64,000 nucleotides of DNA, taken from GCA-2732755 sp965228265 (GTDB lineage: Bacteria; Planctomycetota; Phycisphaerae; Phycisphaerales; UBA1924). The position numbers and the translations under genes are program-made. Positions within the stretch are counted from its first letter, which is position 1; every line of letters starts with the position of its first letter. A model generated the notes under the pieces. The model ran no database searches and was not told where the DNA came from. It saw only the letters and a list, made by a program, of their open reading frames with translations. Of this stretch, positions 36,755-45,762 are shown in pieces. The stretch covers positions 1,240,001-1,304,000 of the forward strand of contig OZ245804.1 in the NCBI GenBank assembly GCA_965228265.1. Reading direction: 5' to 3'.

Positions 36755-38521
36755 ATGTCACCACGCCTTCGACGCATCCTGACCCAGTACGGCATGCTCT
36801 TTGCCTGCCTTCTCGTGCTGGGTGTCTTCCTCCTGCTCCCGATCTACCTGACCGTCAAGGGCGGCATCACCGAGACGCAGATCGTCGCCGGTGAGGAGAC
36901 CACCGTCTTCACCGCCGATCACGTCGCGATGGTCTTCGAGAACCCGCTCTACCGCGAGGGGCTCATCAACGCCTTCTTCATCGCGTGCATGACAACCGTC
37001 CTGTGCGTGCTGATCGCGCTCCCGCTCGCGCTCATCAGCGCCCGGTACAAGTTCCCCTTCAAGGGCGTCTGGAACGCCGTCATCCTCGTGCCGCTCATCC
37101 TGCCGCCCTTCGTGGGCGCGATCGGCATGCGGGCTGTGCTCGGGCGTGAGGGGATGCTCAACGCCCTCTTCGACACCGACTTCGACGTACTCGGCAAGGC
37201 CCGTGTCTGGGGCGTCATCATCGTCGAGGCGCTGCACCTCTATCCGATCATCTACCTCAACGCGACAGCCGCGCTCGCCAACCTCGACCCCGCGCTCGAC
37301 GAGGCCGCCGAGAACCTCGGCGCCGGGCCCGTGCGCCGGTTCTTCAAGATCATCCTGCCCCTCATCCGCCCGGGCCTCTTCGCCGGCGGCACGATCGTTT
37401 TCATCTGGTCCTTCACCGAGCTCGGCACGCCCCTCATGTTCGAGTACTCGCGCGTCACGCCCGTGCAGATCTTCCACGGCCTCAAAGAGATCCAGTCCTC
37501 GCACGAGCCCTACGCCCTGACCGTCGTCCTGCTCGCCGCGGCGATCCTGTTCTACGTCGTCGGCAAGCTCATCTTCGGGCGCAAGGGCTACGCGATGTAC
37601 TCCAAGGCCTCGCGGGCCGCTCAGGAGGTCAGGCTGCCGTGGTGGGGGAGCATCATCGCAACCGTGCTCTTCGCGGGCGTCACCTTCGCCGCGATCCTGC
37701 CCCATGTGGGCGTCGTGCTGACCAGTATCGCCCCGACCTGGGGCTGGTACGGCACCGTCCTGCCCGAGGCCTACACAGCCGACCACTACCTCACCGCGCT
37801 CTCGGATCCCGTGAGTTCGACAAGCGTGCGCAACAGCCTGATCCTCAGCCTCATGGCCGTCGTCGCCAGCGTCGGCATGGGCCTCGTCGCGGCGTACATC
37901 ATCGTCCGCACCACCGTCAAAGGCCGAGGCCTGCTCGACGCGATGTGCATGCTGCCGCTGGCCGTTCCCGGGCTCGTCATGGCCTTCGGGTATTTCGCCA
38001 TGACCCTCTCGGGCCCGCTGCCCGCTGTCGCGGAATGGCTCACCACCAACAACATGGGCGGGCTCGCGCGATACCTCCAGGTCGTGGGCGAGAACCCAAA
38101 CCCGTTCCTCATCCTCGCGATCGCCTACGGCATCCGCCGTCTGCCCTACATGGTCCGCGCCACTGTCGCGGGTCTCGAGCAGACCTCAGGCGAACTCGAA
38201 GAAGCCGCCGTGAACCTCGGCGCGGGCCGCGTCGAAGCCTTCCGCAAGGTCGTCTTGCCCCTGGTCATCGGCAACGTCATCGCCGGCGGGCTTCTCGTCT
38301 TCAGCTTCTCGATGCTCGAGGTCTCCGACTCGCTCATCCTCGCGCAGCAATCCAAGCACTACCCGATCACCAAGGCGATCTATGAGCTCTGGAACCGCCT
38401 GGGCGACGGCGCGTTCGTCGCAAGCGCGATGGGCGTCTGGGGCATGGCTCTCCTGGCGACCACGCTCGTGGGTGCGTCCATCCTGATGGGCAAGAAGTTC
38501 GGATCGATCTTCCGTGCCTGA
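36755..38521 (+). CDS. ABC transporter permease, two-domain (iron/thiamine type)
   Basis: 588 residues with about 12 membrane spans in two BPD-type halves. Each half has an EAA loop that contacts the ATPase: DEAAENLGAGPVRRFFKIIL and EEAAVNLGAGRVEAFRKVVL. Fused permeases of this layout belong to FbpB/ThiP-like importers for ferric iron, thiamine or related ligands. No solute-binding protein or ATPase is adjacent, so it must pair with subunits elsewhere. Its stop lies 8 bases inside the pdxA gene, so they are co-transcribed. Confidence 0.85.
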   Translation: MSPRLRRILTQYGMLFACLLVLGVFLLLPIYLTVKGGITETQIVAGEETTVFTADHVAMVFENPLYREGLINAFFIACMTTVLCVLIALPLALISARYKFPFKGVWNAVILVPLILPPFVGAIGMRAVLGREGMLNALFDTDFDVLGKARVWGVIIVEALHLYPIIYLNATAALANLDPALDEAAENLGAGPVRRFFKIILPLIRPGLFAGGTIVFIWSFTELGTPLMFEYSRVTPVQIFHGLKEIQSSHEPYALTVVLLAAAILFYVVGKLIFGRKGYAMYSKASRAAQEVRLPWWGSIIATVLFAGVTFAAILPHVGVVLTSIAPTWGWYGTVLPEAYTADHYLTALSDPVSSTSVRNSLILSLMAVVASVGMGLVAAYIIVRTTVKGRGLLDAMCMLPLAVPGLVMAFGYFAMTLSGPLPAVAEWLTTNNMGGLARYLQVVGENPNPFLILAIAYGIRRLPYMVRATVAGLEQTSGELEEAAVNLGAGRVEAFRKVVLPLVIGNVIAGGLLVFSFSMLEVSDSLILAQQSKHYPITKAIYELWNRLGDGAFVASAMGVWGMALLATTLVGASILMGKKFGSIFRA

Positions 38522-39527
38522 ACTCGCGCCCAAGCCGCCCAAGAGAACGATCGCGGTCAGCATGGGCGACCCGGGCGGCATCGGGCCCGAGGTCCTCGTC
38601 AAAGCCCTCGCCGATCGACCGCGACGCAGCGCCGCCCGGTTCATCATCCAGGGCTCGGCAAACGCCATGCAGGACGCCGCCAGCCGCGCCGGCGTCTCGC
38701 CCTTCTGGTGGCAGATCCCGCTCGGCTCGACGATCAGCGCCTCCGAGTCGCACGACGTCGTCGTCATCGACCACGGCGGGCACGACTTTGCCCACAAGCC
38801 TTTCAAAGCAAGCGGCGCCCTCAGCCACGCCTACGTCACCGAAGCCGTCAAACTCTGCCTCGACGGGCGCGCCGACGCCCTCGTCACCGCGCCGATCAGC
38901 AAGGAATCCTGGAAACTGGCGGGCAAGTCGCGCCACCCCGGGCACACCGAATTGCTCGGCGAACTCTTCCGCGCCAAACGCGTCGGCATGTTCTTCGAGA
39001 GCGACCGGCTCCGCGTCATCCTCGCGACCGTGCACATCCCGCTGCTCGACATCCGCAACGCCCTGACCATCGGCAAGGTCTTCGACGCGATCGACCTCGG
39101 TGACGACGCCTGCAAACAGATGGGCATCGCACAGCCCCGCATCGCCGTCTGTGGCCTCAACCCCCACGCGGGCGAGAACGGGCTCCTGGGCGACGAGGAA
39201 TCACGCCTCATCGAGCCCGCCATCGAGCACGCCAAGCGCAACGGCATCGACGCCCGCGGACCCTTCCCCGCCGACACCATCTTCAACCAGGCCATCGCCG
39301 GCAAGTACGACCTCGTCGTCGCGATGTACCACGATCAGGGCCTCATCCCTATCAAGCTCCTGGCCTGGGACTCGGCCGTCAACGTCACCTGCGGCCTGCC
39401 CATCTGGCGAACCAGCCCGGATCATGGCACCGCCTTCGATATCGCCGGTACCAACCGAGCCGACGCCGGCTCAATGGCCGCCGCGATCGACCTGGCGACG
39501 CGGCTTGTCGCGTCACCACAGATTTGA
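38514..39527 (+). CDS. pdxA: 4-hydroxythreonine-4-phosphate dehydrogenase
   Basis: 337 residues with a GTG start inside the end of the permease gene. SMGDPGGIGPEVLVKAL opens the fold; GHTELLGELF, VAMYHDQGLIPIKLL and PDHGTAFDIAG hold the metal-binding histidines. It oxidises 4-phosphohydroxy-threonine in vitamin B6 synthesis. All usual motifs are present. The overlap with the permease is not an obvious pathway link. Confidence 0.94.
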   Translation: MPELAPKPPKRTIAVSMGDPGGIGPEVLVKALADRPRRSAARFIIQGSANAMQDAASRAGVSPFWWQIPLGSTISASESHDVVVIDHGGHDFAHKPFKASGALSHAYVTEAVKLCLDGRADALVTAPISKESWKLAGKSRHPGHTELLGELFRAKRVGMFFESDRLRVILATVHIPLLDIRNALTIGKVFDAIDLGDDACKQMGIAQPRIAVCGLNPHAGENGLLGDEESRLIEPAIEHAKRNGIDARGPFPADTIFNQAIAGKYDLVVAMYHDQGLIPIKLLAWDSAVNVTCGLPIWRTSPDHGTAFDIAGTNRADAGSMAAAIDLATRLVASPQI

Positions 39528-39578
39528 TCGTTTGCTGACCTGACAAGTCCCAAGCGTCCGGCCTACAACCCGTGCCCG

Positions 39579-41099
39579 ATGGATCAGCCAACGCTCTCCA
39601 ACTCGACCAATCAGCGTCACCCGCTCATAGAGCTGTTCGTTATCGCTGCGCCCACCATCGCCACCATGGCGACCTACACCGTGATGCAGTTCACCGACTC
39701 GCTCATGGTCAGCCGCATCCAGCCGCCCAGCCCCTCGTACCTGACGGCTCAGAGCAACGCGGGCATGTGGGTCTGGATCGCCATGTGCTTCCCGGTCGGG
39801 CTCGTGGGCATCGTCAACACCTTCGTCGCGCAGCACCTTGGCAAGGGCGAACCGCGCAAGGGCGCCGCCTACGCCTGGGCGGGGCTCTGGTTCTCTCTTT
39901 TCTTCTGGGTGCTCATCCTGCCCTGCGCGGTGCTCTTCCCCTGGCTGTACGAGCACTTCCTCGGCCACGAGGGACAGACACTCGAATTGGAGATCGGCTA
40001 CACGCGCATCTGCATCCTCGGCAGCGTCTTCACCATGCTCGCCCGCGGCGCCGCACAGTTCTTCTTCGGGCTCCACCGCGCGACCGTCCCGCTCATCGGC
40101 GGGCTTGTCGCCGTCACCGCCAACGTCGCCGCCAACTTCGTGCTGATCTTCGGCTACCTCGGCTTTCCCGCCCTCGGGGTCAACGGAGCCGCGATCGGGA
40201 CCGTCATCGGCGCGTTCGCCGAGTTTGCCGTTCTGATGCTCATTTTCCTCGGGCCGGGCTACCACGCCAAGTACAGCACACGCACGCCCTGGAGGCCAAG
40301 CCTCAAGCCGATCCGCGACATCCTGAAGCTCGGCTGGCCCGCCGGCACCATGATGATCAACGAGATGATCTGCTGGGGCTACATGATGACGGCGCTCATG
40401 CCCCGCGCCGGCAAAGCCGCCGGCGACTCCGCAGACGTTCACAACGCCGTCGGCTGGATCGCCCTCAAGTACATGCACATGGCCTTCATGCCCTCCGTCG
40501 GCATGTCCATCGCGCTCACCGCCATCGTCGGCAAATTCATGGGCATGGGCAGGCCGGACCTTGCCGCCAAGAGAACCTGGCTCGGGCTCTCCGTGACCGT
40601 GGGCTACATGGGGTTCTGTGGCCTCTTGATGGTCATCTTCCGTGACCGCGCGATCTCCGTCTTCATCGATGAGGGCACCGACCCCGCGATCACCCAGCGC
40701 ATGATCGAGATCGGCGGCTGGGTGCTCATCATTGCAGCCGTCTTCCAGGTCTTCGATGCGCTCGGCATGTCCATGAACGGCGCGCTCCGCGGCGCGGGCG
40801 ACACCGTCGTCCCGGGGCTGGCCTTCATCATCCTGAGCTGGGCCATCCTCATCGGCGGGGGCCACATCATGGTCGCCTGGCGTCCGGAGCTGGGTTCGAT
40901 CGGCCCCTGGATCGCGGCCGCGACGTACATCATCATCCTCGGGATCGTGCTTTTTGTTCGGTTTTTGGGTGGGAAGTGGAAGACAATGGCCGTGGTCGAG
41001 CCTCATTTCGACACGAGTATGGTGTCGGGCCTGCCCGGAGAAGGGCTTGCGCTCGTCTCGGATGGAGCCGCCGAGGTCCCCTCGGGCTCGCCAGGGTGA
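39579..41099 (+). CDS. MATE-family multidrug/cation efflux transporter
   Basis: 506 residues with about 12 membrane spans in two six-span halves (MATE/NorM fold). It begins with a short cytoplasmic segment and ends in a polar tail. PTIATMATYTVMQFTDSLMV in span 1 and GVNGAAIGTVIGAFAEF in span 6 are typical. It would export cationic drugs or metabolites in exchange for Na+ or H+. No regulator is adjacent. The TPR/alpha-CTD gene starts about 80 bp later. Confidence 0.88.
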   Translation: MDQPTLSNSTNQRHPLIELFVIAAPTIATMATYTVMQFTDSLMVSRIQPPSPSYLTAQSNAGMWVWIAMCFPVGLVGIVNTFVAQHLGKGEPRKGAAYAWAGLWFSLFFWVLILPCAVLFPWLYEHFLGHEGQTLELEIGYTRICILGSVFTMLARGAAQFFFGLHRATVPLIGGLVAVTANVAANFVLIFGYLGFPALGVNGAAIGTVIGAFAEFAVLMLIFLGPGYHAKYSTRTPWRPSLKPIRDILKLGWPAGTMMINEMICWGYMMTALMPRAGKAAGDSADVHNAVGWIALKYMHMAFMPSVGMSIALTAIVGKFMGMGRPDLAAKRTWLGLSVTVGYMGFCGLLMVIFRDRAISVFIDEGTDPAITQRMIEIGGWVLIIAAVFQVFDALGMSMNGALRGAGDTVVPGLAFIILSWAILIGGGHIMVAWRPELGSIGPWIAAATYIIILGIVLFVRFLGGKWKTMAVVEPHFDTSMVSGLPGEGLALVSDGAAEVPSGSPG

Positions 41100-41180
41100 T
41101 TGTGCCTCCCTAGCATCACTTCCGAACCCGGTTGGCGCGGTGGTGCCAGCCTTCCGGTGCGCGCACATCGAGGAGCATCC

Positions 41181-42116
41181 ATGCCCGGCGACCCCCTGGA
41201 CATTGTTATTGGCGCAGACGAGGCGAAACGTGACGCCGAACTCGCTGCATCCCACGCCCGCGACGCGGACAAGGCCGAGGCCGAAGGCGACCGCGAGCAG
41301 GTCATCGTCGAACTCAAGAAGGCCGTTGCCGCCGACCCGACCGATCAGGATCTCGCGTTCCGCCTGGCGTACGCGCTCGATCTCGTCGGCGAAGAAGAAG
41401 AAGCCATCGCGATGTACGAGCAGGTCTGCGAATCGCAGCCCGCTCCGATCAACGCGCTGATCAACCTCGCTGTTCTCTACGAGGACCGTGGCGACTACAT
41501 CCGCTCGGAGCGCTGCCTGCGTCAGGTGCTCGACACGAGCCCCAACCACCCGCGCGCCCGACTCTACATGAAGGACGTCCAGGCCAGCCGCGATATGTTC
41601 GTCGAGGAAGAGCAGACCCGCGACGTCCTGAAGCGCAACGCGCTGCTCGACACGCCCGTCACCGACTTCGAACTCTCGGTGCGCACGCGGACCTGCCTCA
41701 AGAAGATGAACATCCGCACCCTCGGCGACCTGCTCCGCATCACCGAGGCCGAGCTCATGAACTCCAAGAACTTCGGCGAGTCGAGCCTCGTCGAGATCAA
41801 GGGCATGCTCGCCGTCAAGGGACTCAAGCTCGGTCAGGGCCTCGAAGACGCCCACCGCGCCGCCCGCAAGGCGCTCATGGACAAGCTCAAGGGCACCGGC
41901 CGCGAGGGCGCACTCGCCAAGAGCGTCACCGACCTCCAGCTCTCAGTCCGCGCCCGCAAGGCGCTGCAGATGCTCAACATCGAGACGCTGGGCGACCTCG
42001 CCAGCCGCACCGAGGCCGAGCTCATGGGCGTCAAGAACTTCGGCGCCACCAGCCTCGAGGAGATCACGGCCAAGCTCACCGAGTACGGCCTCTCCCTCCG
42101 CAAGCTCGACGAGTAA
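41181..42116 (+). CDS. TPR protein with two RNA polymerase alpha-CTD-like domains
   Basis: 311 residues from ATG 41181 preceded by GAGGAGC. Residues about 35-140 are TPR-like helices (AFRLAYALDLVGEEEEAIAM, then NLAVLYEDRGDYIRSERCLR). Two copies of the RNA polymerase alpha C-terminal fold follow: FELSVRTRTCLKKMNIRTLG...NSKNFGESSLVEIK (about 166-222) and LQLSVRARKALQMLNIETLG...VKNFGATSLEEI (about 250-305). Alpha-CTDs bind UP-element DNA and activators. A free tandem alpha-CTD protein could act as a transcription factor or alternative polymerase appendage. Such proteins appear in planctomycetes but their role is not described to my knowledge. Confidence 0.85.
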   Translation: MPGDPLDIVIGADEAKRDAELAASHARDADKAEAEGDREQVIVELKKAVAADPTDQDLAFRLAYALDLVGEEEEAIAMYEQVCESQPAPINALINLAVLYEDRGDYIRSERCLRQVLDTSPNHPRARLYMKDVQASRDMFVEEEQTRDVLKRNALLDTPVTDFELSVRTRTCLKKMNIRTLGDLLRITEAELMNSKNFGESSLVEIKGMLAVKGLKLGQGLEDAHRAARKALMDKLKGTGREGALAKSVTDLQLSVRARKALQMLNIETLGDLASRTEAELMGVKNFGATSLEEITAKLTEYGLSLRKLDE

Positions 42117-42125
42117 ACCGTCAAC

Positions 42126-42413
42126 CTATTCTGAATCATCCGAAACCGGCGAGATCTCACGCTCGCCGGTTTTGTTATAGCTCACGCGGCTCTTCGCGTA
42201 CTCTTCCGGGCTGATCCGCAGATCCACCGGCTCGCCCTTGACGTGCTGCGCGTGCAGGTGCTTCAAAAACGGCACGCACCACCCGCACCCCGTCCCCGCG
42301 TCCAGACACTCGCTGATCAGCGACGCCACCGGCGGATGCTCGCGATCCAGATACGTCCGGATCTTGCGCAAAGAAACGCGGTAGCACAAACACACCTGGT
42401 CATCGGGATCCAT
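42126..42413 (-). CDS. BFD-like [2Fe-2S]-binding protein
   Basis: 95 residues from ATG 42413. C-x-C (VCLCYR, about 8-10) and C-x2-C (GCGWC, about 43-46) form the bacterioferritin-associated ferredoxin type cluster site, with the helical core LISECLDAGTGCGWCVPFL. Such proteins help release or handle iron, or act as redox domains. No bacterioferritin is adjacent. The last ~16 codons overlap the terminator of the converging alpha-CTD gene. Confidence 0.82.
   Translation of the reverse strand: MDPDDQVCLCYRVSLRKIRTYLDREHPPVASLISECLDAGTGCGWCVPFLKHLHAQHVKGEPVDLRISPEEYAKSRVSYNKTGEREISPVSDDSE
42144..42173 (+). terminator. Terminator of the alpha-CTD gene, inside the ferredoxin coding end
   Basis: 10-bp perfect stem AACCGGCGAG / CTCGCCGGTT with an 8-nt loop and a TTTTG tail, about 28 bp after the stop at 42116. 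It lies within the 3' end of the opposite-strand ferredoxin gene. Confidence 0.7.
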
Positions 42414-42453
42414 GCAAGAAGTGTAGTTCGGTGCCGATGTCGGTCGCATTCCT

Positions 42454-42476
42454 CCCTCTCCCCTCGGGGGAGAGGG
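42454..42476. repeat. Polypurine/polypyrimidine hairpin repeat
   Basis: CCCTCTCCCC-TCG-GGGGAGAGGG, a perfect 10-bp stem with a 3-nt loop, followed by CCGGGGTGAGGGG. The same kind of CCCTCTCCC...GGGAGAGGG repeat is dispersed in many high-GC bacteria. It lies in the 184-bp gap between the ferredoxin and HAD genes. Confidence 0.65.
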
Positions 42477-42506
42477 CCGGGGTGAGGGGCTTTGAATACA
42501 GAGAAC

Positions 42507-42588
42507 GGGTGCCACGGCTTGTCCGTCCTCGGCAAGCCGTGTTCTTGGCCGGTTTGGGGCACGGGTTGCAAGACAACCCGTGGCACCC
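42507..42588. repeat. Nested palindromic element (two inner hairpins, outer inverted repeat)
   Basis: The outer 11-bp inverted repeat GGGTGCCACGG (42507-42517) / CCGTGGCACCC (42578-42588) bounds 82 bp. Inside are CACGGCTTG / CAAGCCGTG (42513-42521 / 42533-42541) and CACGGGTTG / CAACCCGTG (42560-42568 / 42574-42582), each a perfect 9-bp stem. The outer and inner stems share bases, so they compete. It could be a MITE/REP-like element; no other copy was seen in the window. Confidence 0.8.
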
Positions 42589-42597
42589 ACTCGATGA

Positions 42598-43374
42598 TCA
42601 CATCCTCGAGAGCACACCCAGAATCTCAACCACGCCCTCGGCCTCGGGCGCCGTGGCGACGTAATCGGCCACCGCTTTGATCTCATCGATCGCGTTGGCC
42701 GGGCACGCAAAGAACGCGACCTTCTCGCGGATCGCAAGGTCGCTCGATGTGTCCCCGATGCCCGCGAGGCGCTCGGCGGGGATGCCCGTTCTCGTCTTGA
42801 ACCGCTCGATGCCCGTGGCCTTGCTGATGTTCGCCAGGTCGCAATTGATGTAGTACCACGACATCGACACGCGGAAGGGCCAGCCGCGCTCTTGGCAGAC
42901 GCGCTCAACACCGGGCCAGATCTCGCTGCGCAGAAAGTCCGTGTCCGCGTGCCAGAGCGTGACACTCGCCGACTTGCCGGGCTGCATCGAGACGCCTTGC
43001 TTGCGGAGCGATTCGATGTAGTGCCGCTCCAGCCCCGCGACACTCTCAAGCTCTTCCGTCGTGATCGCCGGGTCGAGCTCGCTCTGGGCCGTCTTCGGGT
43101 CGTGCAGATACACGCCCATCTCCCCGATCGCCGGCAGCAGCGTGTTGCCCACCAGCCTCGTCATCGCCTCGGCAAACCCGACGGGCCGACCCGAGCAGAC
43201 CGTCAGCACCGGCGCATCGCCCCCGCGGATCGCGTGCTCGTTGTGCTCGCGGATGAGCCCGAGCCGCGCCAGATCGAACGGCCCGCCGTGCTCGTCGCAA
43301 AGACACCCGTCGATATCACTCACGATCGCGTCGAAACGCCCCGTGCTCCGGTATGTCGGCTGTGGAGTGGTCAT
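42598..43374 (-). CDS. HAD-superfamily phosphatase, Cof-like
   Basis: 258 residues from ATG 43374 (a GTG 18 bases upstream is an alternative). The HAD motifs are in order: DIDGCL (motif I with two Asp), TVCSGRP (motif II), SKATGIERF (Lys) and GIGDTSSD (motif IV). A cap domain lies between about 80 and 170. It probably dephosphorylates a small sugar- or glycerate-type phosphate; the substrate cannot be named. It lies divergently from aroC. Confidence 0.85.
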   Translation of the reverse strand: MTTPQPTYRSTGRFDAIVSDIDGCLCDEHGGPFDLARLGLIREHNEHAIRGGDAPVLTVCSGRPVGFAEAMTRLVGNTLLPAIGEMGVYLHDPKTAQSELDPAITTEELESVAGLERHYIESLRKQGVSMQPGKSASVTLWHADTDFLRSEIWPGVERVCQERGWPFRVSMSWYYINCDLANISKATGIERFKTRTGIPAERLAGIGDTSSDLAIREKVAFFACPANAIDEIKAVADYVATAPEAEGVVEILGVLSRM

Positions 43375-43571
43375 CTCCTGCGACTGTAGCACAATGCCCT
43401 CCTCCCCCGTCGCCGACGCGGGAGGTGGCTGCGCAGCAGACAGAGGGGTCTGCGATGGGCGTTGAGATCACCAGATGGCAGAGGGCCAGACTTCCAGATT
43501 CGGACCATCTTCATCTGGCGATCTGGCGCTTAGCCATCTGGCCCTCTCGCTCTCGCCGCTATCCTCTCCCT

Positions 43572-44765
43572 ATGCCAAAGCTCGAATACCAGACCGCCGG
43601 CGAATCGCACGGCCCGACCCTCGTTTGCACCATCACAGGCCTCCCCGCGGGCCTCCCGCTCGACATGGACCGCATCAACGGCGAGCTCGCACGCCGACAG
43701 GGCGGCTACGGCCGCGGCGGACGCCAACGCATCGAGACCGACGTCGCCGACTTCGTCACCGGTGTCCGCCTCGGCAAGACCACCGGTGCCCCCGTCACCG
43801 CGCTCGTCAAGAACAAAGACAGCCGCCTCGACGACCTCGAACGCACACCCCCCGTCCACCGCCCGCGCCCGGGCCACGCGGACTTTGCCGGCAGCATCAA
43901 GTGGCTCACCACCGACTGCCGTGAAACACTCGAACGCGCCAGCGCCCGCGAGACCGCTGCCCGCACACTCGGCGGCGTCGTGGCCGCGTGCCTCCTCGCC
44001 GAGATCGGTGTTGAGACCTTCGGCTTCGTGCGCCAGATCCTCGACGTCCGCACCGACGCGACCATCACCCCCGAGAACTGGCGCCAGATGCGCGATCTCC
44101 GCGACGCGAGCGAGACGTACTGCCCCGACCCCGCCGCCACCGAACGACACAAGGCCATCATCCGCCAGGCCAAGATCGACAAGGACACGGTGGGGGGGCT
44201 CTGCGAGGCGCACATCTTCGGCCTGCCCCCCGGCATCGGAAGCTGCATGGACTGGCGCGACAAGCTCGACGCGCGCATCGCCTACGCCGTCATGGGCATC
44301 CAGGCCTTCAAGGCCGTCGAGATGGGCCTGGGCCGCGCGTGCGCCAGCCTCCACGGCTCACAGGTCCATGACCCCATCCGCTACGACGCGAGCAAGAAAT
44401 CCGAATCCACGCTCGGCTTCGTGCGTTCCAGCAACAACGCCGGCGGCACCGAAGGCGGCATGTCCAACGGCATGCCCGTCGTCGTCACCGGCACCATGAA
44501 GCCCATCGCCACCCTCCTCCGAGGCATGCCCAGCGTCGACCTCAACACCAAAGCCGAAGAGGACAGCCAGTACGAACGCTCCGACATCTGCGCCGTCAGC
44601 GCCGCCAGCGTCGTCATGGAGGCCGCCGTCGCCTTCGAAGTCGCACGCAGCGCCCTCGACAAATTCGGCGGCGACTCGCTCATCGAGTTCAAAGACAACT
44701 ACGAGCGATTTGTCGAGACAGCAAGGATCCTCCCCCTCGATCCGCCCGAAACTGTGATTGCGTAG
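43572..44765 (+). CDS. aroC: Chorismate synthase
   Basis: 397 residues from ATG 43572 (MPKLEYQTAGESHGPTL is the family start). GESHG, RRQGGYGRGGRQRIETD, RPGHADFAG, SNNAGGTEGGMSNGMP and the late SDICAVSAASVVMEA blocks are all present. It makes chorismate from 5-enolpyruvylshikimate-3-phosphate with reduced FMN, the last common step to aromatic amino acids. The lipoprotein gene follows 12 bp later. Confidence 0.95.
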   Translation: MPKLEYQTAGESHGPTLVCTITGLPAGLPLDMDRINGELARRQGGYGRGGRQRIETDVADFVTGVRLGKTTGAPVTALVKNKDSRLDDLERTPPVHRPRPGHADFAGSIKWLTTDCRETLERASARETAARTLGGVVAACLLAEIGVETFGFVRQILDVRTDATITPENWRQMRDLRDASETYCPDPAATERHKAIIRQAKIDKDTVGGLCEAHIFGLPPGIGSCMDWRDKLDARIAYAVMGIQAFKAVEMGLGRACASLHGSQVHDPIRYDASKKSESTLGFVRSSNNAGGTEGGMSNGMPVVVTGTMKPIATLLRGMPSVDLNTKAEEDSQYERSDICAVSAASVVMEAAVAFEVARSALDKFGGDSLIEFKDNYERFVETARILPLDPPETVIA

Positions 44766-44777
44766 AAAGGAATTTGC

Positions 44778-45137
44778 ATGGCTCGGATTTTGGCACTGAT
44801 TCTATTTGTGCTGCTTTACGGTTGTGCGAGTGGTGACAAAGTTGTCACGGGAAAAAGTACGAACCCAATTTGGTATGAAGGCGGCACACTTCATCAAGCA
44901 AGTGTTGCCGAATGGCGAGCCGCTTCTTATGGAAATCGATTGGCAACGGCCGCAGATTGGGCAGCAATCGGAATGAGAAGAGATATGCCTCGAAATGATA
45001 GCGTGGAACAACTGCGTGCTTACGCAGAGGCGCTTGAACAATGCATTTCCGAATCGATGCAAGGACAAGACTTTATGGACAACCAAAAGGCGTCCGATGT
45101 TGCTGCGATGTGTTGGACGCTTATGATGAACAACTGA
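44778..45137 (+). CDS. Small lipoprotein, A/T-richer than neighbours
   Basis: 119 residues. AAAGGAA precedes the ATG. The N-terminus MARILALILFVLLYGCASG is a lipoprotein signal with lipobox LYGC (Cys about 16). The mature part is a helical, Trp/Glu-rich domain with no known motif. The codons are visibly A/T-richer than aroC and the next gene, which may mean acquired DNA. Function unknown. Confidence 0.7.
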   Translation: MARILALILFVLLYGCASGDKVVTGKSTNPIWYEGGTLHQASVAEWRAASYGNRLATAADWAAIGMRRDMPRNDSVEQLRAYAEALEQCISESMQGQDFMDNQKASDVAAMCWTLMMNN

Positions 45138-45140
45138 TGG

Positions 45141-45743
45141 CTAGCACCTCGCTAAGCGACTCAGCAGCCCCTCCCTCACCCCCGGCCACTCCTCATCCGT
45201 GATCGAGTACAGCACCGAATGCCTCCGGCTGCCGTCGGGCATCAGCACATGATTCCGCATCGTGCCCTCGAGCCTCGCGCCCAGCTTGGCGATCGCCGCC
45301 TGGCTGTGCAGGTTCAGGTGGTGCGTCTTGAGCACCACCCGCATCGCCGGCCCGCCCGCGACCAGATCCGTCTCGAACGCGTGGCGCAGGAGCAGATACT
45401 TCATCTCCGGGTTGACGACCGTGCCGCGATACCGGGGCGTGATCCACGTCCACCCGATCTCGACGCCCAGGTGCGCCGCCCGGATGTCGCAGTACGTCGT
45501 CCCGCCGATCAGCTCGTTTGTCTCGTTATGAAACAGCGAGTACGGCACCGTGTTCGGCTCGCCCAGCAAAAACGCCAGCTGCTCGCGGCAACCCTCGGGC
45601 GTCATCGGATCGATCCTGCGCGAGAAGAGCTTGAAGATGTCCGGCGTCGTCGCCCGGCTCATCGCCTCGGCGTGCTCAAGGCTCGCAGGCTCAAGCCGGA
45701 CGTGCTTCCCAACGAGCGTGACGGGCTTGATCGCTTTGTCCAT
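45141..45743 (-). CDS. GNAT-family N-acetyltransferase, RimJ/RimL-like
   Basis: 200 residues from ATG 45743 (an in-frame TTG is 9 bases upstream). LVGKHVRLEPASLEHAEAM at the start, IGWTWITPRYRGTVVNPEMK (acetyl-CoA region, about 100-119) and HHLNLHSQAAIAKLGARLEG (about 145-164) are the usual blocks of the RimJ/RimL acetyltransferase group. It acetylates an amine on a protein or small molecule; the target is unknown. Confidence 0.85.
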   Translation of the reverse strand: MDKAIKPVTLVGKHVRLEPASLEHAEAMSRATTPDIFKLFSRRIDPMTPEGCREQLAFLLGEPNTVPYSLFHNETNELIGGTTYCDIRAAHLGVEIGWTWITPRYRGTVVNPEMKYLLLRHAFETDLVAGGPAMRVVLKTHHLNLHSQAAIAKLGARLEGTMRNHVLMPDGSRRHSVLYSITDEEWPGVREGLLSRLARC

Positions 45744-45762
45744 GCTTGCCAACCCGATGCAC

